Shown here: positions 1 through 7,682 of the stretch, piece by piece | How the letters are laid out: the number at the start of each line of letters is the position of its first letter | How positions within the stretch are numbered: the first letter of the stretch is position 1 | NCBI GenBank assembly: GCA_021154515.1 | Contig: JAJKIL010000338.1 | Span: 1 to 13,126 of the forward strand | Origin: Niastella sp. | GTDB lineage: Bacteria > Bacteroidota > Bacteroidia > Chitinophagales > Chitinophagaceae | Length of the DNA: 13,126 nucleotides | Direction of reading: 5' to 3' | The notes under the pieces: generated by a model | Told to the model about the DNA's origin: nothing | What the model saw: the letters and a program-made list of their open reading frames with translations, nothing else | The model's database searches: none | Position numbers and translations under genes: made by a program

Positions 1-134
1 CACGCTATGAAAATACTAATCAGAGTATTGGCGTAACAGTTATAAAGATAAAGAATTTATCATATAAATACTAATATATTTAGCATCTATATTAGCCTCT
101 CTTGGACAGAGGGTGATTTTAATATACTACCCAC
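1..134. other. AT-rich intergenic stretch at left edge
   Basis: I see no gene here. The stretch is strongly AT-rich and holds a 6-bp inverted repeat (AATACT at 12-17, AGTATT at 24-29), a direct repeat of the decamer aaatactaat (11-20 and 66-75) and a short hairpin CCTCT/AGAGG (96-100 with 108-112). It lies downstream of the minus-strand hydrolase gene. The hairpin has no T-run on the minus-strand side, so it is a poor intrinsic terminator for that gene. Confidence 0.4.
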
Positions 135-989
135 TTACCATAAACGCAATTGCGTATACGAAGGCTTTATCCGTAAAGGCGACTCGTCCTTTTTAGGGAG
201 GGAAATGGACGCTGTAGTATGTTCTGCCTGCACATGATAAACGGCCGTTTCTTCAAAGCGGGAGGCAACAATGATCTGTGTATTGCCGGCATGATCATTG
301 AATAATTGTTGTACCAGTTGGGGCGAGTTATTATCTCTTGACAGGTGGGCGAGAAAGAGATGGCTCATATAGGAAGGCCGGTGTTTGGTAAAAACTTCCA
401 GCGCCTGTTTGTTGGAAAGATGTCCGTGGCCACCACGAATTCGGTTCTTTAAATGCCGGGGATAACTTCCTTTCTCCAGCATTTCTTCATCGTAATTCGC
501 TTCCAGGAAAGCGGCATGACAATGCTTGAAATGCAGCGTCAAATGATCGCAGGGTGAACCGATGTCGGTGAAGATGCCAATGTTCACGTTGTTGCCATTT
601 ACGATAAAACTATGCGGTTCGGCGGCATCATGAAATTTAGGAAAAGCCTGAATGGCAAGGTCGCCGATCTGTACAGGTTCATACGGTTTGAATGCAATTA
701 CCTGTTCCCGTTTTATATCAATGTTGCCGTGGTACAAAGTGGCATCGGTAATATATACCGGGAGCCCGTATTTTTTGGCAAGAACCGGGATACCGCTGAT
801 GTGATCTGTATGTTCGTGTGAAACAAAAATGGCTTTTACTGTTTGCATCGATAATCCTATGCGGGCCATGCGTCGTTCGGTTTCGCGGCAGGAGATGCCC
901 GCATCTACCAGGATGGCTTCCTGGCCGTTGCCTACATAATAACAGTTTCCATTACTTCCGGAATTCAGCGATGCAATATACAGCGACAT
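135..989 (-). CDS. MBL-fold metallo-hydrolase, WalJ/YycJ-like
   Basis: This is a 284-residue cytoplasmic metallo-beta-lactamase-fold hydrolase with no signal peptide. The zinc motif HEHTDH is at residues 58-63 (H58, H60, D62, H63). It is followed by FHDA near 119-122, FTDIG near 140-144 with the bridging Asp at 142, EANYD near 163-167, GHGHLSN near 187-193 and AHLSRDNNSP near 214-223. This motif order and length fit the WalJ/YycJ group, whose known members are nuclease- or phosphodiesterase-like enzymes; the substrate here is unknown. The start at 989 gives a protein beginning MSLYIASLNSGSNGN, the usual family N-terminus. The N-terminal Ser-Gly-Ser-x-Gly-Asn loop is intact. It stands alone on the minus strand, divergent from the dioxygenase gene. 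A TATATTTG box 9 bp upstream supports its own promoter. Confidence 0.9.
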   Translation of the reverse strand: MSLYIASLNSGSNGNCYYVGNGQEAILVDAGISCRETERRMARIGLSMQTVKAIFVSHEHTDHISGIPVLAKKYGLPVYITDATLYHGNIDIKREQVIAFKPYEPVQIGDLAIQAFPKFHDAAEPHSFIVNGNNVNIGIFTDIGSPCDHLTLHFKHCHAAFLEANYDEEMLEKGSYPRHLKNRIRGGHGHLSNKQALEVFTKHRPSYMSHLFLAHLSRDNNSPQLVQQLFNDHAGNTQIIVASRFEETAVYHVQAEHTTASISLPKKDESPLRIKPSYTQLRLW

Positions 990-997
990 GGTGGGTG

Positions 998-1026
998 CAA
1001 ATATAGGGCATAATTCATCGACACAA
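998..1026 (-). promoter_or_regulatory. Putative Bacteroidota-type promoter of MBL hydrolase gene
   Basis: Reading the minus strand, TATATTTG (1005 down to 998) matches the Bacteroidota minus-7 consensus TAnnTTTG exactly. It is preceded at 18 bp by TTG (1026 down to 1024), a minimal minus-33 element. The start codon begins at 989, so the transcript would have a leader of only a few bases. The match is seen in the sequence; its activity is inferred. Confidence 0.45.
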
Positions 1027-1133
1027 TTTCCATTTTCACCGAGGAACCGCCCTTCAGGCAGGAATAAGGGTTAAACTTTACAAATAGATCCGGTCATACA
1101 AGCAATAACGCTCCACAACCAAATCAAAAAAGT

Positions 1134-1871
1134 ATGGAAAGAAAACATTTTCTGAAAAATGGCTTAGCCGCCCTTGGGCTGGCTGTTATTGCCCCCCTGG
1201 CTAATGCCTGTAAAAAAGTAACCGATGCCACTAATGGCGACACTACTTCCGGAACCGATACCGGATCCTGCACGGTATCACCCACTGAAACCGAAGGGCC
1301 ATTTCCAACCAATTCGCCCGGCGCGCTGGTAAGATCAGATATTACGGGTGTCAGAACCGGTGTTGCATTCACCATTAAAATTACTATCAGGAACAAAAAC
1401 AACAGTTGTAATGCATTGAGCGGCGCCCTGGTCGACATTTGGCATTGTGATAAGGATGGCAATTACTCCGAGTACGGTGGTACCGGTATGCAATCGACCA
1501 ATTACACCTCGGTTCACTTTTTACGCGGCCGGCAAACTACTGATTCAAATGGCCTGGTAACATTTACCTCCATCTTTCCCGGCTGGTATTCAGGCCGGGC
1601 CACCCATATTCATGTTCACATTTATAATGCTGCAGGTACTTCTTTACTGGTTACACAGATCTCCTTCCCCGAAGGCAGCGACAGTGCGGTAGCCACCGTA
1701 AACGGCAGTGGTGGCACTACTTATGGTTATACAAAGGGAATGAGTGGCTATACCTATAATGCCAAAGACAACGTTTTCAGCGATGACAGTGCAGGTACTG
1801 AATTATCAACGGTGACAGGCAGTTTGTCGGGCGGCTATACGCTTACACATACGATTAATGTGGCAGCTTAA
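1134..1871 (+). CDS. Exported intradiol ring-cleavage dioxygenase-like protein
   Basis: This 245-residue protein belongs to the intradiol dioxygenase fold (protocatechuate 3,4-dioxygenase beta-like), whose members use non-haem Fe(III) to open catechol-type rings between the two hydroxyls. The family signature is visible: TETEGPFP (51-58), ALVDIWHCDKDGNYSEY (98-114) and FPGWYSGRATHIHVHI (148-163). The likely iron ligands are Y111, Y152, H158 and H160, all present. The N-terminus has a Lys/Arg-rich start, a hydrophobic run (about 11-22) and a cysteine at 26 after Leu-Ala-Asn-Ala. It is therefore probably a lipoprotein or exported protein outside the cytoplasm; the lipobox is imperfect and there is no twin-arginine pair. 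The C-terminal part is rich in Gly, Ser and Thr. It sits 15 bp upstream of the pirin-like gene, probably in one operon. The true substrate is unknown. Confidence 0.85.
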   Translation: MERKHFLKNGLAALGLAVIAPLANACKKVTDATNGDTTSGTDTGSCTVSPTETEGPFPTNSPGALVRSDITGVRTGVAFTIKITIRNKNNSCNALSGALVDIWHCDKDGNYSEYGGTGMQSTNYTSVHFLRGRQTTDSNGLVTFTSIFPGWYSGRATHIHVHIYNAAGTSLLVTQISFPEGSDSAVATVNGSGGTTYGYTKGMSGYTYNAKDNVFSDDSAGTELSTVTGSLSGGYTLTHTINVAA

Positions 1872-1886
1872 TAAAACCAGCAACGC

Positions 1887-2588
1887 ATGGTACAACAGAA
1901 CAAGGGAAAAATATTCCTGGCTGAAGAGCGCGGCCATCATGAAACAGACTGGTTCCGGAGTTTCAACACATTCAACTTCGGTAAGTATCAACAGGAACAT
2001 AAGCTTCCGTTCGGGCCATTGTATGTGCTGAACGATGATACGCTGGCCGGCGGCAAAAGCATCTCCATGACCGTTGAAGCAGATTCTGTAATAGTGCTGA
2101 TTCCAGTGGTGGGCACCATTACTTATACAGATAACACCGGACATGCCAACTATATTTCTGCCGGAGAATGCCAGTTATTTACTACGCCTACAGGCGCCAC
2201 CTTTCAAATAGGCAACCCGTACCCCGATGAACTGGTGAACTTTTTACAGATCTGGTTTTATTCGTCGGGGAGTGAAAGGGATAATGCGCCACAAGTAACT
2301 TTATTCGATATCGTTAATAATACGAATCAACTGGTGCCTGTACCAGTCAATCATCCACATTATAAATTTGGCATCGGTAAATACAATGGCCGGAAGGAAT
2401 CGGTTTACAAACTCAGTAACCCGCAAAACGGATTGTTTGTATTTGTAATTCAGGGCGCCTTTGAAGTGCAATACCGCCTGTTGCATCCGCGTGACGGATT
2501 AGCCCTGTGGGAAGCCCCGGAAGTGGAGTGGGAGGCGCTTTCTAATGAGGCTATTTTATTGGTTATGGAAATCCCATTACTAAAGTAA
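1887..2588 (+). CDS. Pirin-family bicupin, probably metal-free
   Basis: This 233-residue cytoplasmic protein shows the pirin layout: RSFNTFNFGKY (24-34), FGPLYVLNDD (42-51), an N-terminal cupin to about residue 125, and a C-terminal cupin-like half ending in LALWEAPEVEWEA (205-217). Pirins and pirin-type quercetinases bind a metal through a His-x-His pair, a later His and a Glu in the first cupin. Here the region that should carry His-x-His reads MTVEADSVIVLIPVVG (61-76), and the later HSE-type motif is replaced by ATFQIGNPYPDE (104-115). None of the usual histidines is seen, so a catalytic role looks unlikely and a structural or regulatory one is more plausible (inference). It follows the dioxygenase gene after 15 bp. 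The ATG at 1887 puts the conserved RSFNTF motif at the usual distance from the N-terminus. Confidence 0.75.
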   Translation: MVQQNKGKIFLAEERGHHETDWFRSFNTFNFGKYQQEHKLPFGPLYVLNDDTLAGGKSISMTVEADSVIVLIPVVGTITYTDNTGHANYISAGECQLFTTPTGATFQIGNPYPDELVNFLQIWFYSSGSERDNAPQVTLFDIVNNTNQLVPVPVNHPHYKFGIGKYNGRKESVYKLSNPQNGLFVFVIQGAFEVQYRLLHPRDGLALWEAPEVEWEALSNEAILLVMEIPLLK

Positions 2589-2591
2589 AAG

Positions 2592-2662
2592 GTTACAAGT
2601 TCCAGGTTACAGGGAGTTAGCTTTTAATTATAGACCAACCCCTGTAACCTGCAACCTGAAAC
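2592..2662. terminator. Long imperfect inverted repeat between convergent genes
   Basis: The arms are 2592-2614 and 2640-2662, 23 bases each with three mismatches, around a 25-base AT-rich loop. The inner 12 bases, CAGGTTACAGGG, pair perfectly with CCCTGTAACCTG. The repeat fills the gap between the stop codons at 2588 (plus) and 2686 (minus), so it may serve as a two-way terminator or mRNA 3'-end stabiliser. It lacks a clean T-run. Each arm contains the nonamer CCTGTAACC, which recurs in other gaps of this window, so it may also be a member of a dispersed repeat family. Confidence 0.6.
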
Positions 2663-2685
2663 ATTCGCTTAAACTCTTTCAAACA

Positions 2686-4155
2686 TCAAATAGCCAAAGG
2701 ATTATTCTGCAATTCCACATCAGGCAAACCAAACACTGTTTTTGTAGGCACCGGTTTGCGGTTAGGGAACTTGATCACTGAATTAACACCATTGATCGTT
2801 TGTGCTACGCGGTTGGTGCGTACCATATCGAACCAGCGTTTGCATTCGCCAATAAATTCATACCCTCTTTCACGGAATACCATATCATCAAACGCGGCCT
2901 GACTTAAACCACCTGGCAGATCGGCTGTAGCATTGGGTGTATTGGTTGGTAAACCATACGCCCGGCGACGCACCTGGTTTATAGCGTCGTAAGCGGCGGC
3001 AGTGGGTCCATTCACTTTATTGTCCGCTTCGGCAAAGATCAACAGCACATCGGCAAAACGATATAAATAAAAGTCATTGCCATTACCGGTATCAATAGGC
3101 GCATCAGGGTCTTTATACTTGCCCATTCGCAGATCATAAATATCTTTTTCTACTTCAGCGGCTGTAACCACCCCATTGATCACATACTTGTCGTACAAAC
3201 TGAATTTCTTGCGCAGGTCATTGTCATCCCAGCCTTTAATAAGTGGCGCTATGGAAATGATCCCGCCAAATTTATTACCACTTACAGAGTAACCGGCTAA
3301 TTTTGCTTTTGAATCGGCCCAATAAGATGCCATGAATGCGCCCTTGTCAACGATCTGGGAGAACTTCAGGGAAAATACATCTTCTTTATTGGTGGCTAAC
3401 GTAGGAGAATAAACGGTAGCCAATGAAGGTTCCAGGTCATAGCCATAGGTAGTTTTGTTATCCAGCACTTCTTTGGCTTTGTCACGGGCATTCTGAAACT
3501 GGCCTAAGGTTAAATAAATATCAGCCAGGGCAGTTTTGGCAGCGCCTGCAGTAGCCCGTCCGGGTGAACCGGTGGTATTGGGCAAGGCAGTTTCTGCAAA
3601 TTTCATATCCTTGATCACAGAATCATAAATAACGTTAACCGGTGACAGGGCCAGTCCCACATCATTGGCATTCACGATGGGACTCAATCGCAATGGTACT
3701 TTACCCCACACGCGAACGGCAAAATAATAACAATAGCCGCGGATAAAATAAGCTTCTCCATAGGCTTTCATTTTCACCGCATCGCTTAGCGTGGTATTCC
3801 GGTTTAAATTATCAATAAGCGAATTGGCCCGGCCAATGGCTTCATACAAGGTTGTCCAGGACTGGGCAAAGTTGTTGGGCAGGTTCATGATGTTATTGTA
3901 ATTACTCCAGTTTACCTGGCTCGATCCGCCATCGGCATATTCACTCATCAGTTCCAAACCCAAACCGGCTGTTGATTCCCATAACCGGCCACGGCTGCGG
4001 GTCAATGGTTCATACACCCCGATAATGGTTTGATCGAGCGTAGTGGGATCGAGCGCCCCCAGCGTAGCTGTGGCCTTTGGCTTTTCGTCCAGTAGTTTAT
4101 CACAACTGGAAAGCAAGGCTATAGTGAGAAATATATATAATATTTTACTTTTCAT
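2686..4155 (-). CDS. RagB/SusD family outer-membrane nutrient-binding lipoprotein
   Basis: This is a 489-residue SusD-type lipoprotein, the surface lid that captures substrate for its SusC partner. The chosen ATG at 4155 gives a textbook lipoprotein signal, MKSKILYIFLTIALLSSC, with the acylated Cys at 18 followed by Asp; acidic residues just after the Cys favour surface display in Bacteroidota. In-frame reading continues upstream to 4254, but that extension covers a GC hairpin and a repeat and would bury the signal peptide, so it is rejected. Family marks are the TPR-like helices with AYFIRGYCYYFAVRVWGKVP (135-154), the RFADVLLIFAEADNKV block (366-381), RERGYEFIGECKRWFDMVR (428-446) and a C-terminus of the Pro-rich NP type (PVPTKTVFGLPDVELQNNP). 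It lies 119 bp downstream of its susC-type partner on the same strand. The sequence gives no ligand; nothing ties it to starch. Confidence 0.93.
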   Translation of the reverse strand: MKSKILYIFLTIALLSSCDKLLDEKPKATATLGALDPTTLDQTIIGVYEPLTRSRGRLWESTAGLGLELMSEYADGGSSQVNWSNYNNIMNLPNNFAQSWTTLYEAIGRANSLIDNLNRNTTLSDAVKMKAYGEAYFIRGYCYYFAVRVWGKVPLRLSPIVNANDVGLALSPVNVIYDSVIKDMKFAETALPNTTGSPGRATAGAAKTALADIYLTLGQFQNARDKAKEVLDNKTTYGYDLEPSLATVYSPTLATNKEDVFSLKFSQIVDKGAFMASYWADSKAKLAGYSVSGNKFGGIISIAPLIKGWDDNDLRKKFSLYDKYVINGVVTAAEVEKDIYDLRMGKYKDPDAPIDTGNGNDFYLYRFADVLLIFAEADNKVNGPTAAAYDAINQVRRRAYGLPTNTPNATADLPGGLSQAAFDDMVFRERGYEFIGECKRWFDMVRTNRVAQTINGVNSVIKFPNRKPVPTKTVFGLPDVELQNNPLAI

Positions 4156-4204
4156 AAAACAGTGCAATTGTAATTTAAAGATTCTGTTCAGGTTGCAGAG
4201 CTTG

Positions 4205-4219
4205 CCCCGCAAAGCGGGG
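4205..4219. repeat. GC-rich hairpin in the susC-susD gap
   Basis: CCCCGC (4205-4210) and GCGGGG (4214-4219) form a perfect 6-bp stem with a three-base loop. It lies 49 bp upstream of the susD-type start on the minus-strand transcript. It could set the relative amounts of the two proteins by partial termination, processing or protection of the message (inference). There is no T-run after the stem in the minus direction, so full termination is unlikely. It overlaps a GGTTACAGG nonamer at 4218-4226. Confidence 0.5.
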
Positions 4220-4243
4220 TTACAGGAATACAGTCTGTTTTGA

Positions 4244-4271
4244 CCTTTCACCATTCACCATTGGCCATTCA
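4244..4271. repeat. Four-unit heptamer repeat at end of susC-like gene
   Basis: Four consecutive seven-base units read CCTTTCA, CCATTCA, CCATTGG and CCATTCA on the plus strand. The array abuts the stop codon of the susC-type gene (4275-4277) and lies in the gap before the susD-type gene. It has no evident coding role and is a short degenerate tandem repeat. Confidence 0.5.
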
Positions 4272-4274
4272 CGA

Positions 4275-7200
4275 TCAGAATGTAATTCCAAAACCCAGGT
4301 TATACGTCTTGGCGGCAGGATAAGCACCCAGGTCAACACCCTGACGGCGGTCGTTGCCGTTAAAGCTGTTCACTTCCGGATCATATCCTGTATAATCGGT
4401 GATGGTGAGCAGGTTCTGGGCGCTCACATACACATTCAGGTTTTTGATGGCTTTACTTTTCAGGTCTATATTGTAATCGAGCCGGATGTTGCGTAAGCGG
4501 AAAAATGACCCGTTTTCCATATACCGGTCGCTACGAAAATGATAGTTGCTGACGGTAAGGCTGGGGGTGGGATAAAAATCATTCACCGCCTTCAGCTTAT
4601 TGTATTGTCCTACGGGTGATGGTGTGGTCAGGTCGAATAAGCCGGCATTATTGATGCGACCACCACTTACACCGGCCCATACGGAAGACAGCGTAAAACG
4701 TTTATACCGGATCGTTGGATTGATGCCGTAATACAGATCGGGGTAGGGGCTGCCAATGATCTGGTTATCCAATGCATTGATGAGGTCACGGCCAGTGGCG
4801 TCTTTATCACCATTCAGGTTCTCATACAAAGGAACCCCGTCTTTATCCATCCCAATGTATTTGGGTCCGAAAAAGGCGGAGAGCGGCTGGCCCGGCCGGA
4901 TAATGCTGTTGGAACCGGATGCATCGTTGCCGCCGGCTATAGTAGGAATGTCTTTCCCGTCTTTTGTTTTGGTAACCTTATTCTTATTGTGCGACAGGTT
5001 TACATCGATGGCTATCGTCCAGTCGCTGTTAGTCAGAATGTTTGTACCAACGGTAAATTCCCAGCCCTTGTTCTGCACTTCACCTACGTTATCGATGATC
5101 TGTCCTGGGCCTGAGCCAATACCTGCGCCTACACCGGCACTCGGTGGCAGCTGTACCAGCGCCAACAGATCGGACGTTGTTTTTACATAATAGTCGAAGG
5201 TGAGGCGAAACCTTTCCTGCAGGATACCAGCGTCAAAACCGACATCGGTTTGGGAAGTAGTTTCCCATTTCAAATTCGGATTGGGAAAAGTAGGCGCCAG
5301 GCCAACCGATAAACCGGTTCCGGCCCCCTGACCGGTATTCACTGTTTGTCCGAGCAGCAATGATTGATAGGGTTTGATGGCAGGGTTACCCGCCTGTCCC
5401 CAGCTGGCCCGCAGTTTCAGACTCGATAGCCAGGTAGCATCCTTCAGAAAAGCTTCTTCCGATATCCGCCAGGCGGCAGATACCGACGGGAACACCCCGT
5501 ATTTATTATTTTCGGCAAATACCGAGGCTCCATCGCGGCGAATACTGGCAGCGAACATGTATTTTTCTTTCAAATTCAACCGTACCCGGGCAAAGGCGCT
5601 GACAATAGAATTTTCCACTACGTTCGTAAGTGGTTTGCTGATGGAACTGGCTGAACTGAAGTTGTAATTCTTCAACTGGTCAGTTCCAAAACCGGATGCG
5701 GCCAGATCGATGGTATTAAGCCGTTCTTTTTGGTAAGACACCCCACCAATGGCTTCAATGTACGAGTCAGGCGTAAGATTGTATTTGTATTCTAAAAAGT
5801 CTTCAGCCAGTAATGACGTTTTATCATAGTTACCCAGTTCAGCCGAACCGATATTATTTCCTAAACGTGGTAAGATGCGGGGGAAATACAGATCGCGGCG
5901 GATGTGATAAAAGTCGCCCGATAACCGCGTGGTATTGGTAAGGCCTTTTATGATCACCGTTTTGAAATCAACGCCGCCCTGAAAACGGGTGGTGGTATTT
6001 TGATCGAGCACTTCATCGGCCATAGCCACGGGGTTCTCGGCATCGATACCATTAAAGCTGAAAGGCGTAACATCCGTATAGGTGCCATCAGGATTTTTTA
6101 CCGGTACAGTACTGATGGCGCGCATCACAGAACCAATACCCGATTTACCAAAATTGCGGGTGTTGTCACCAACAGAAGGGGAGAAGCCATTTTGTCTGGC
6201 GCGGGAAACGGTCATCCGGGATTGAATGGAAAAAATATCACTCACCTTGCTGTCGATATTCAAACGCAGCGAACCGCGTTGGTAACCGCTGTTGCGAACG
6301 ATACCTTGCTGTTTGGTATAACCAGTAGAAATAAAATACCGCGTTTTATCGTTACCACCGGAAACGCTCAGGTTGTTGTTGCTCAGCAAAGCGGTGCGGA
6401 ATACCTCATCCTGCCAGTCGGTATTAACGCCCGGCGTATATGCGGTGAGGTCAGTAGGCACTGCCTGGCTTGAATTGATATAATACCGTTTGGAAAAATC
6501 AACATACTCATCAGCATTCATCAGCTCCAGTTTTTTACGCACTTTCTGTATACCGGCTGAGCTTTCAAAAACAACCCGTGGTTGTCCGGCCCGGCCCGAA
6601 CGCGTGGTGACCATAACCACCCCATTGGCGCCGCGTGAACCATAAATAGCCGTAGCAGAAGCATCTTTCAATACTTCGATGGATTCAATATCAGATGGAT
6701 TGATGGTGGCCAATCCGTTAGCGCCCCGTACATCGTCATTAAACTGCGGTAAACCATCAATAACGTACAGCGGCTCATTACCGCCTGCAATAGACGATAC
6801 GCCACGTACCCGAACGCTGATGCCGGCTCCCGGCTGTCCGGAAGTTTGCTGTACCTGTACACCAGCCAGGCGGCCCGAAACAGCCTGTTCAACGCTCACT
6901 ACAGGCATTTCGCGCAGCTTTTCATTTCTGATGGAAGATACGGAACCAGTTAACTCGGCTTTTCGTTGGGTGCCATACCCAACTACAATCACATCCGACA
7001 GGCCTTGCGCTTCTTCTTTTAACTGCAGCTCAACCGGTACGCCGGCGGTGGCCAGCATTTCTTTCTTTTCAAAACCAACGGAGGAAAATACCAGTGTTAC
7101 TTTATCGCCTGGTGCTGAGATGGAGAAACTGCCATCTGAGGCAGTAGCAGAAGTTACTTTACTATTCTTGATCTGAACAGTGACCCCTGCCAGGGGAGCT

Positions 7201-7304
7201 TGTTGCGGATTGGTAACTCTTCCGGTAAACTGTTTGTTTTGGGCAAAAGCAACAGTACACCAGCACATTACCAACGCAACCAAAGTTAGTTTGGCTGTAG
7301 GCAT
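4275..7304 (-). CDS. SusC/RagA family TonB-linked outer-membrane receptor
   Basis: This 1009-residue outer-membrane transporter takes up ligands handed over by its SusD partner, using TonB energy. Order of parts: signal peptide 1-21 (cleavage after Ala-Phe-Ala), a carboxypeptidase-D regulatory-like domain (about 26-96), a TonB-box-like stretch (SDVIVVGYGTQ, 103-113), and a plug domain (about 115-235) with VRVRGVSSIAGGNEPLYVIDG (164-184), IESIEVLKDASATAIYGSRG (206-225) and ANGVVMVTTRSG (226-237). A long beta-barrel follows and ends in Gly-Ile-Thr-Phe, with the C-terminal Phe expected for barrel insertion. It has no STN domain, unlike the receptor at the right of the window, so it is not built to signal to a FecR protein. 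The start at 7304 gives the signal peptide directly; no Shine-Dalgarno is visible. It is first in a two-gene operon with the susD-type gene. A perfect palindrome upstream suggests repressor control. Confidence 0.95.
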   Translation of the reverse strand: MPTAKLTLVALVMCWCTVAFAQNKQFTGRVTNPQQAPLAGVTVQIKNSKVTSATASDGSFSISAPGDKVTLVFSSVGFEKKEMLATAGVPVELQLKEEAQGLSDVIVVGYGTQRKAELTGSVSSIRNEKLREMPVVSVEQAVSGRLAGVQVQQTSGQPGAGISVRVRGVSSIAGGNEPLYVIDGLPQFNDDVRGANGLATINPSDIESIEVLKDASATAIYGSRGANGVVMVTTRSGRAGQPRVVFESSAGIQKVRKKLELMNADEYVDFSKRYYINSSQAVPTDLTAYTPGVNTDWQDEVFRTALLSNNNLSVSGGNDKTRYFISTGYTKQQGIVRNSGYQRGSLRLNIDSKVSDIFSIQSRMTVSRARQNGFSPSVGDNTRNFGKSGIGSVMRAISTVPVKNPDGTYTDVTPFSFNGIDAENPVAMADEVLDQNTTTRFQGGVDFKTVIIKGLTNTTRLSGDFYHIRRDLYFPRILPRLGNNIGSAELGNYDKTSLLAEDFLEYKYNLTPDSYIEAIGGVSYQKERLNTIDLAASGFGTDQLKNYNFSSASSISKPLTNVVENSIVSAFARVRLNLKEKYMFAASIRRDGASVFAENNKYGVFPSVSAAWRISEEAFLKDATWLSSLKLRASWGQAGNPAIKPYQSLLLGQTVNTGQGAGTGLSVGLAPTFPNPNLKWETTSQTDVGFDAGILQERFRLTFDYYVKTTSDLLALVQLPPSAGVGAGIGSGPGQIIDNVGEVQNKGWEFTVGTNILTNSDWTIAIDVNLSHNKNKVTKTKDGKDIPTIAGGNDASGSNSIIRPGQPLSAFFGPKYIGMDKDGVPLYENLNGDKDATGRDLINALDNQIIGSPYPDLYYGINPTIRYKRFTLSSVWAGVSGGRINNAGLFDLTTPSPVGQYNKLKAVNDFYPTPSLTVSNYHFRSDRYMENGSFFRLRNIRLDYNIDLKSKAIKNLNVYVSAQNLLTITDYTGYDPEVNSFNGNDRRQGVDLGAYPAAKTYNLGFGITF

Positions 7305-7378
7305 AACAATCGTTTTAAAATGGGTTTAATAGCAAGACAATAAATATGAGCTTTTTGATGTAACTGTTTGATATTATT

Positions 7379-7396
7379 TACGGAAACGTTTCCGTA
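7379..7396. promoter_or_regulatory. Palindromic LacI-type operator candidate
   Basis: The sequence tacggaaacgtttccgta is a perfect 18-bp inverted repeat with a central CG step. That is the form of LacI/GalR-family operators, in which a hinge helix inserts at the central CpG. It lies 74 bp upstream of the susC-type start codon. No LacI-family gene is in the window, so the regulator would be encoded elsewhere. The palindrome is certain; the regulator family is inferred from its shape. Confidence 0.6.
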
Positions 7397-7682
7397 CAGC
7401 CAGTTAATTATTGTAATATGTACACTATAAATTGATTATTGAGCCAGTTTCTGAAAATCGAAATTATCAGTCTGCTGAGCTGCCATTTTATCCACAACAG
7501 CGAAAAAGCACTCTTGTGTATCGGATAAATTGTGAAATTGCCACGCATTACGGCACAATGCTTCTATTATAATTTATCGGCATTTGTAATATACCTCGCC
7601 CATAACCATCGAAATAAGCAATACCCCGATCGATAACCTTTGATACAGAAAATGTCAGGCTTCATGCTTGCAAGCGTAGTCA

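Noticed and set aside
11..75. Decamer direct repeat aaatactaat as an attachment site or iteron.
   Set aside because: There are only two copies in very AT-rich DNA, with no integrase, replication gene or tRNA nearby.
4156..4254. An upstream in-frame extension of the susD-type gene adding 33 residues.
   Set aside because: It would place non-signal sequence before a perfect lipoprotein signal and translate through a GC hairpin and an intergenic repeat.
4756..7176. Several plus-strand reading frames of 97-165 residues opposite the susC-type gene.
   Set aside because: They lie antisense to a clear receptor gene, have no recognisable domains and look like codon-bias shadows.
7666..7675. A 10-bp palindrome GCTTGCAAGC as a regulatory site.
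   Set aside because: It is short, isolated and not placed at a clear promoter, so it could be chance.
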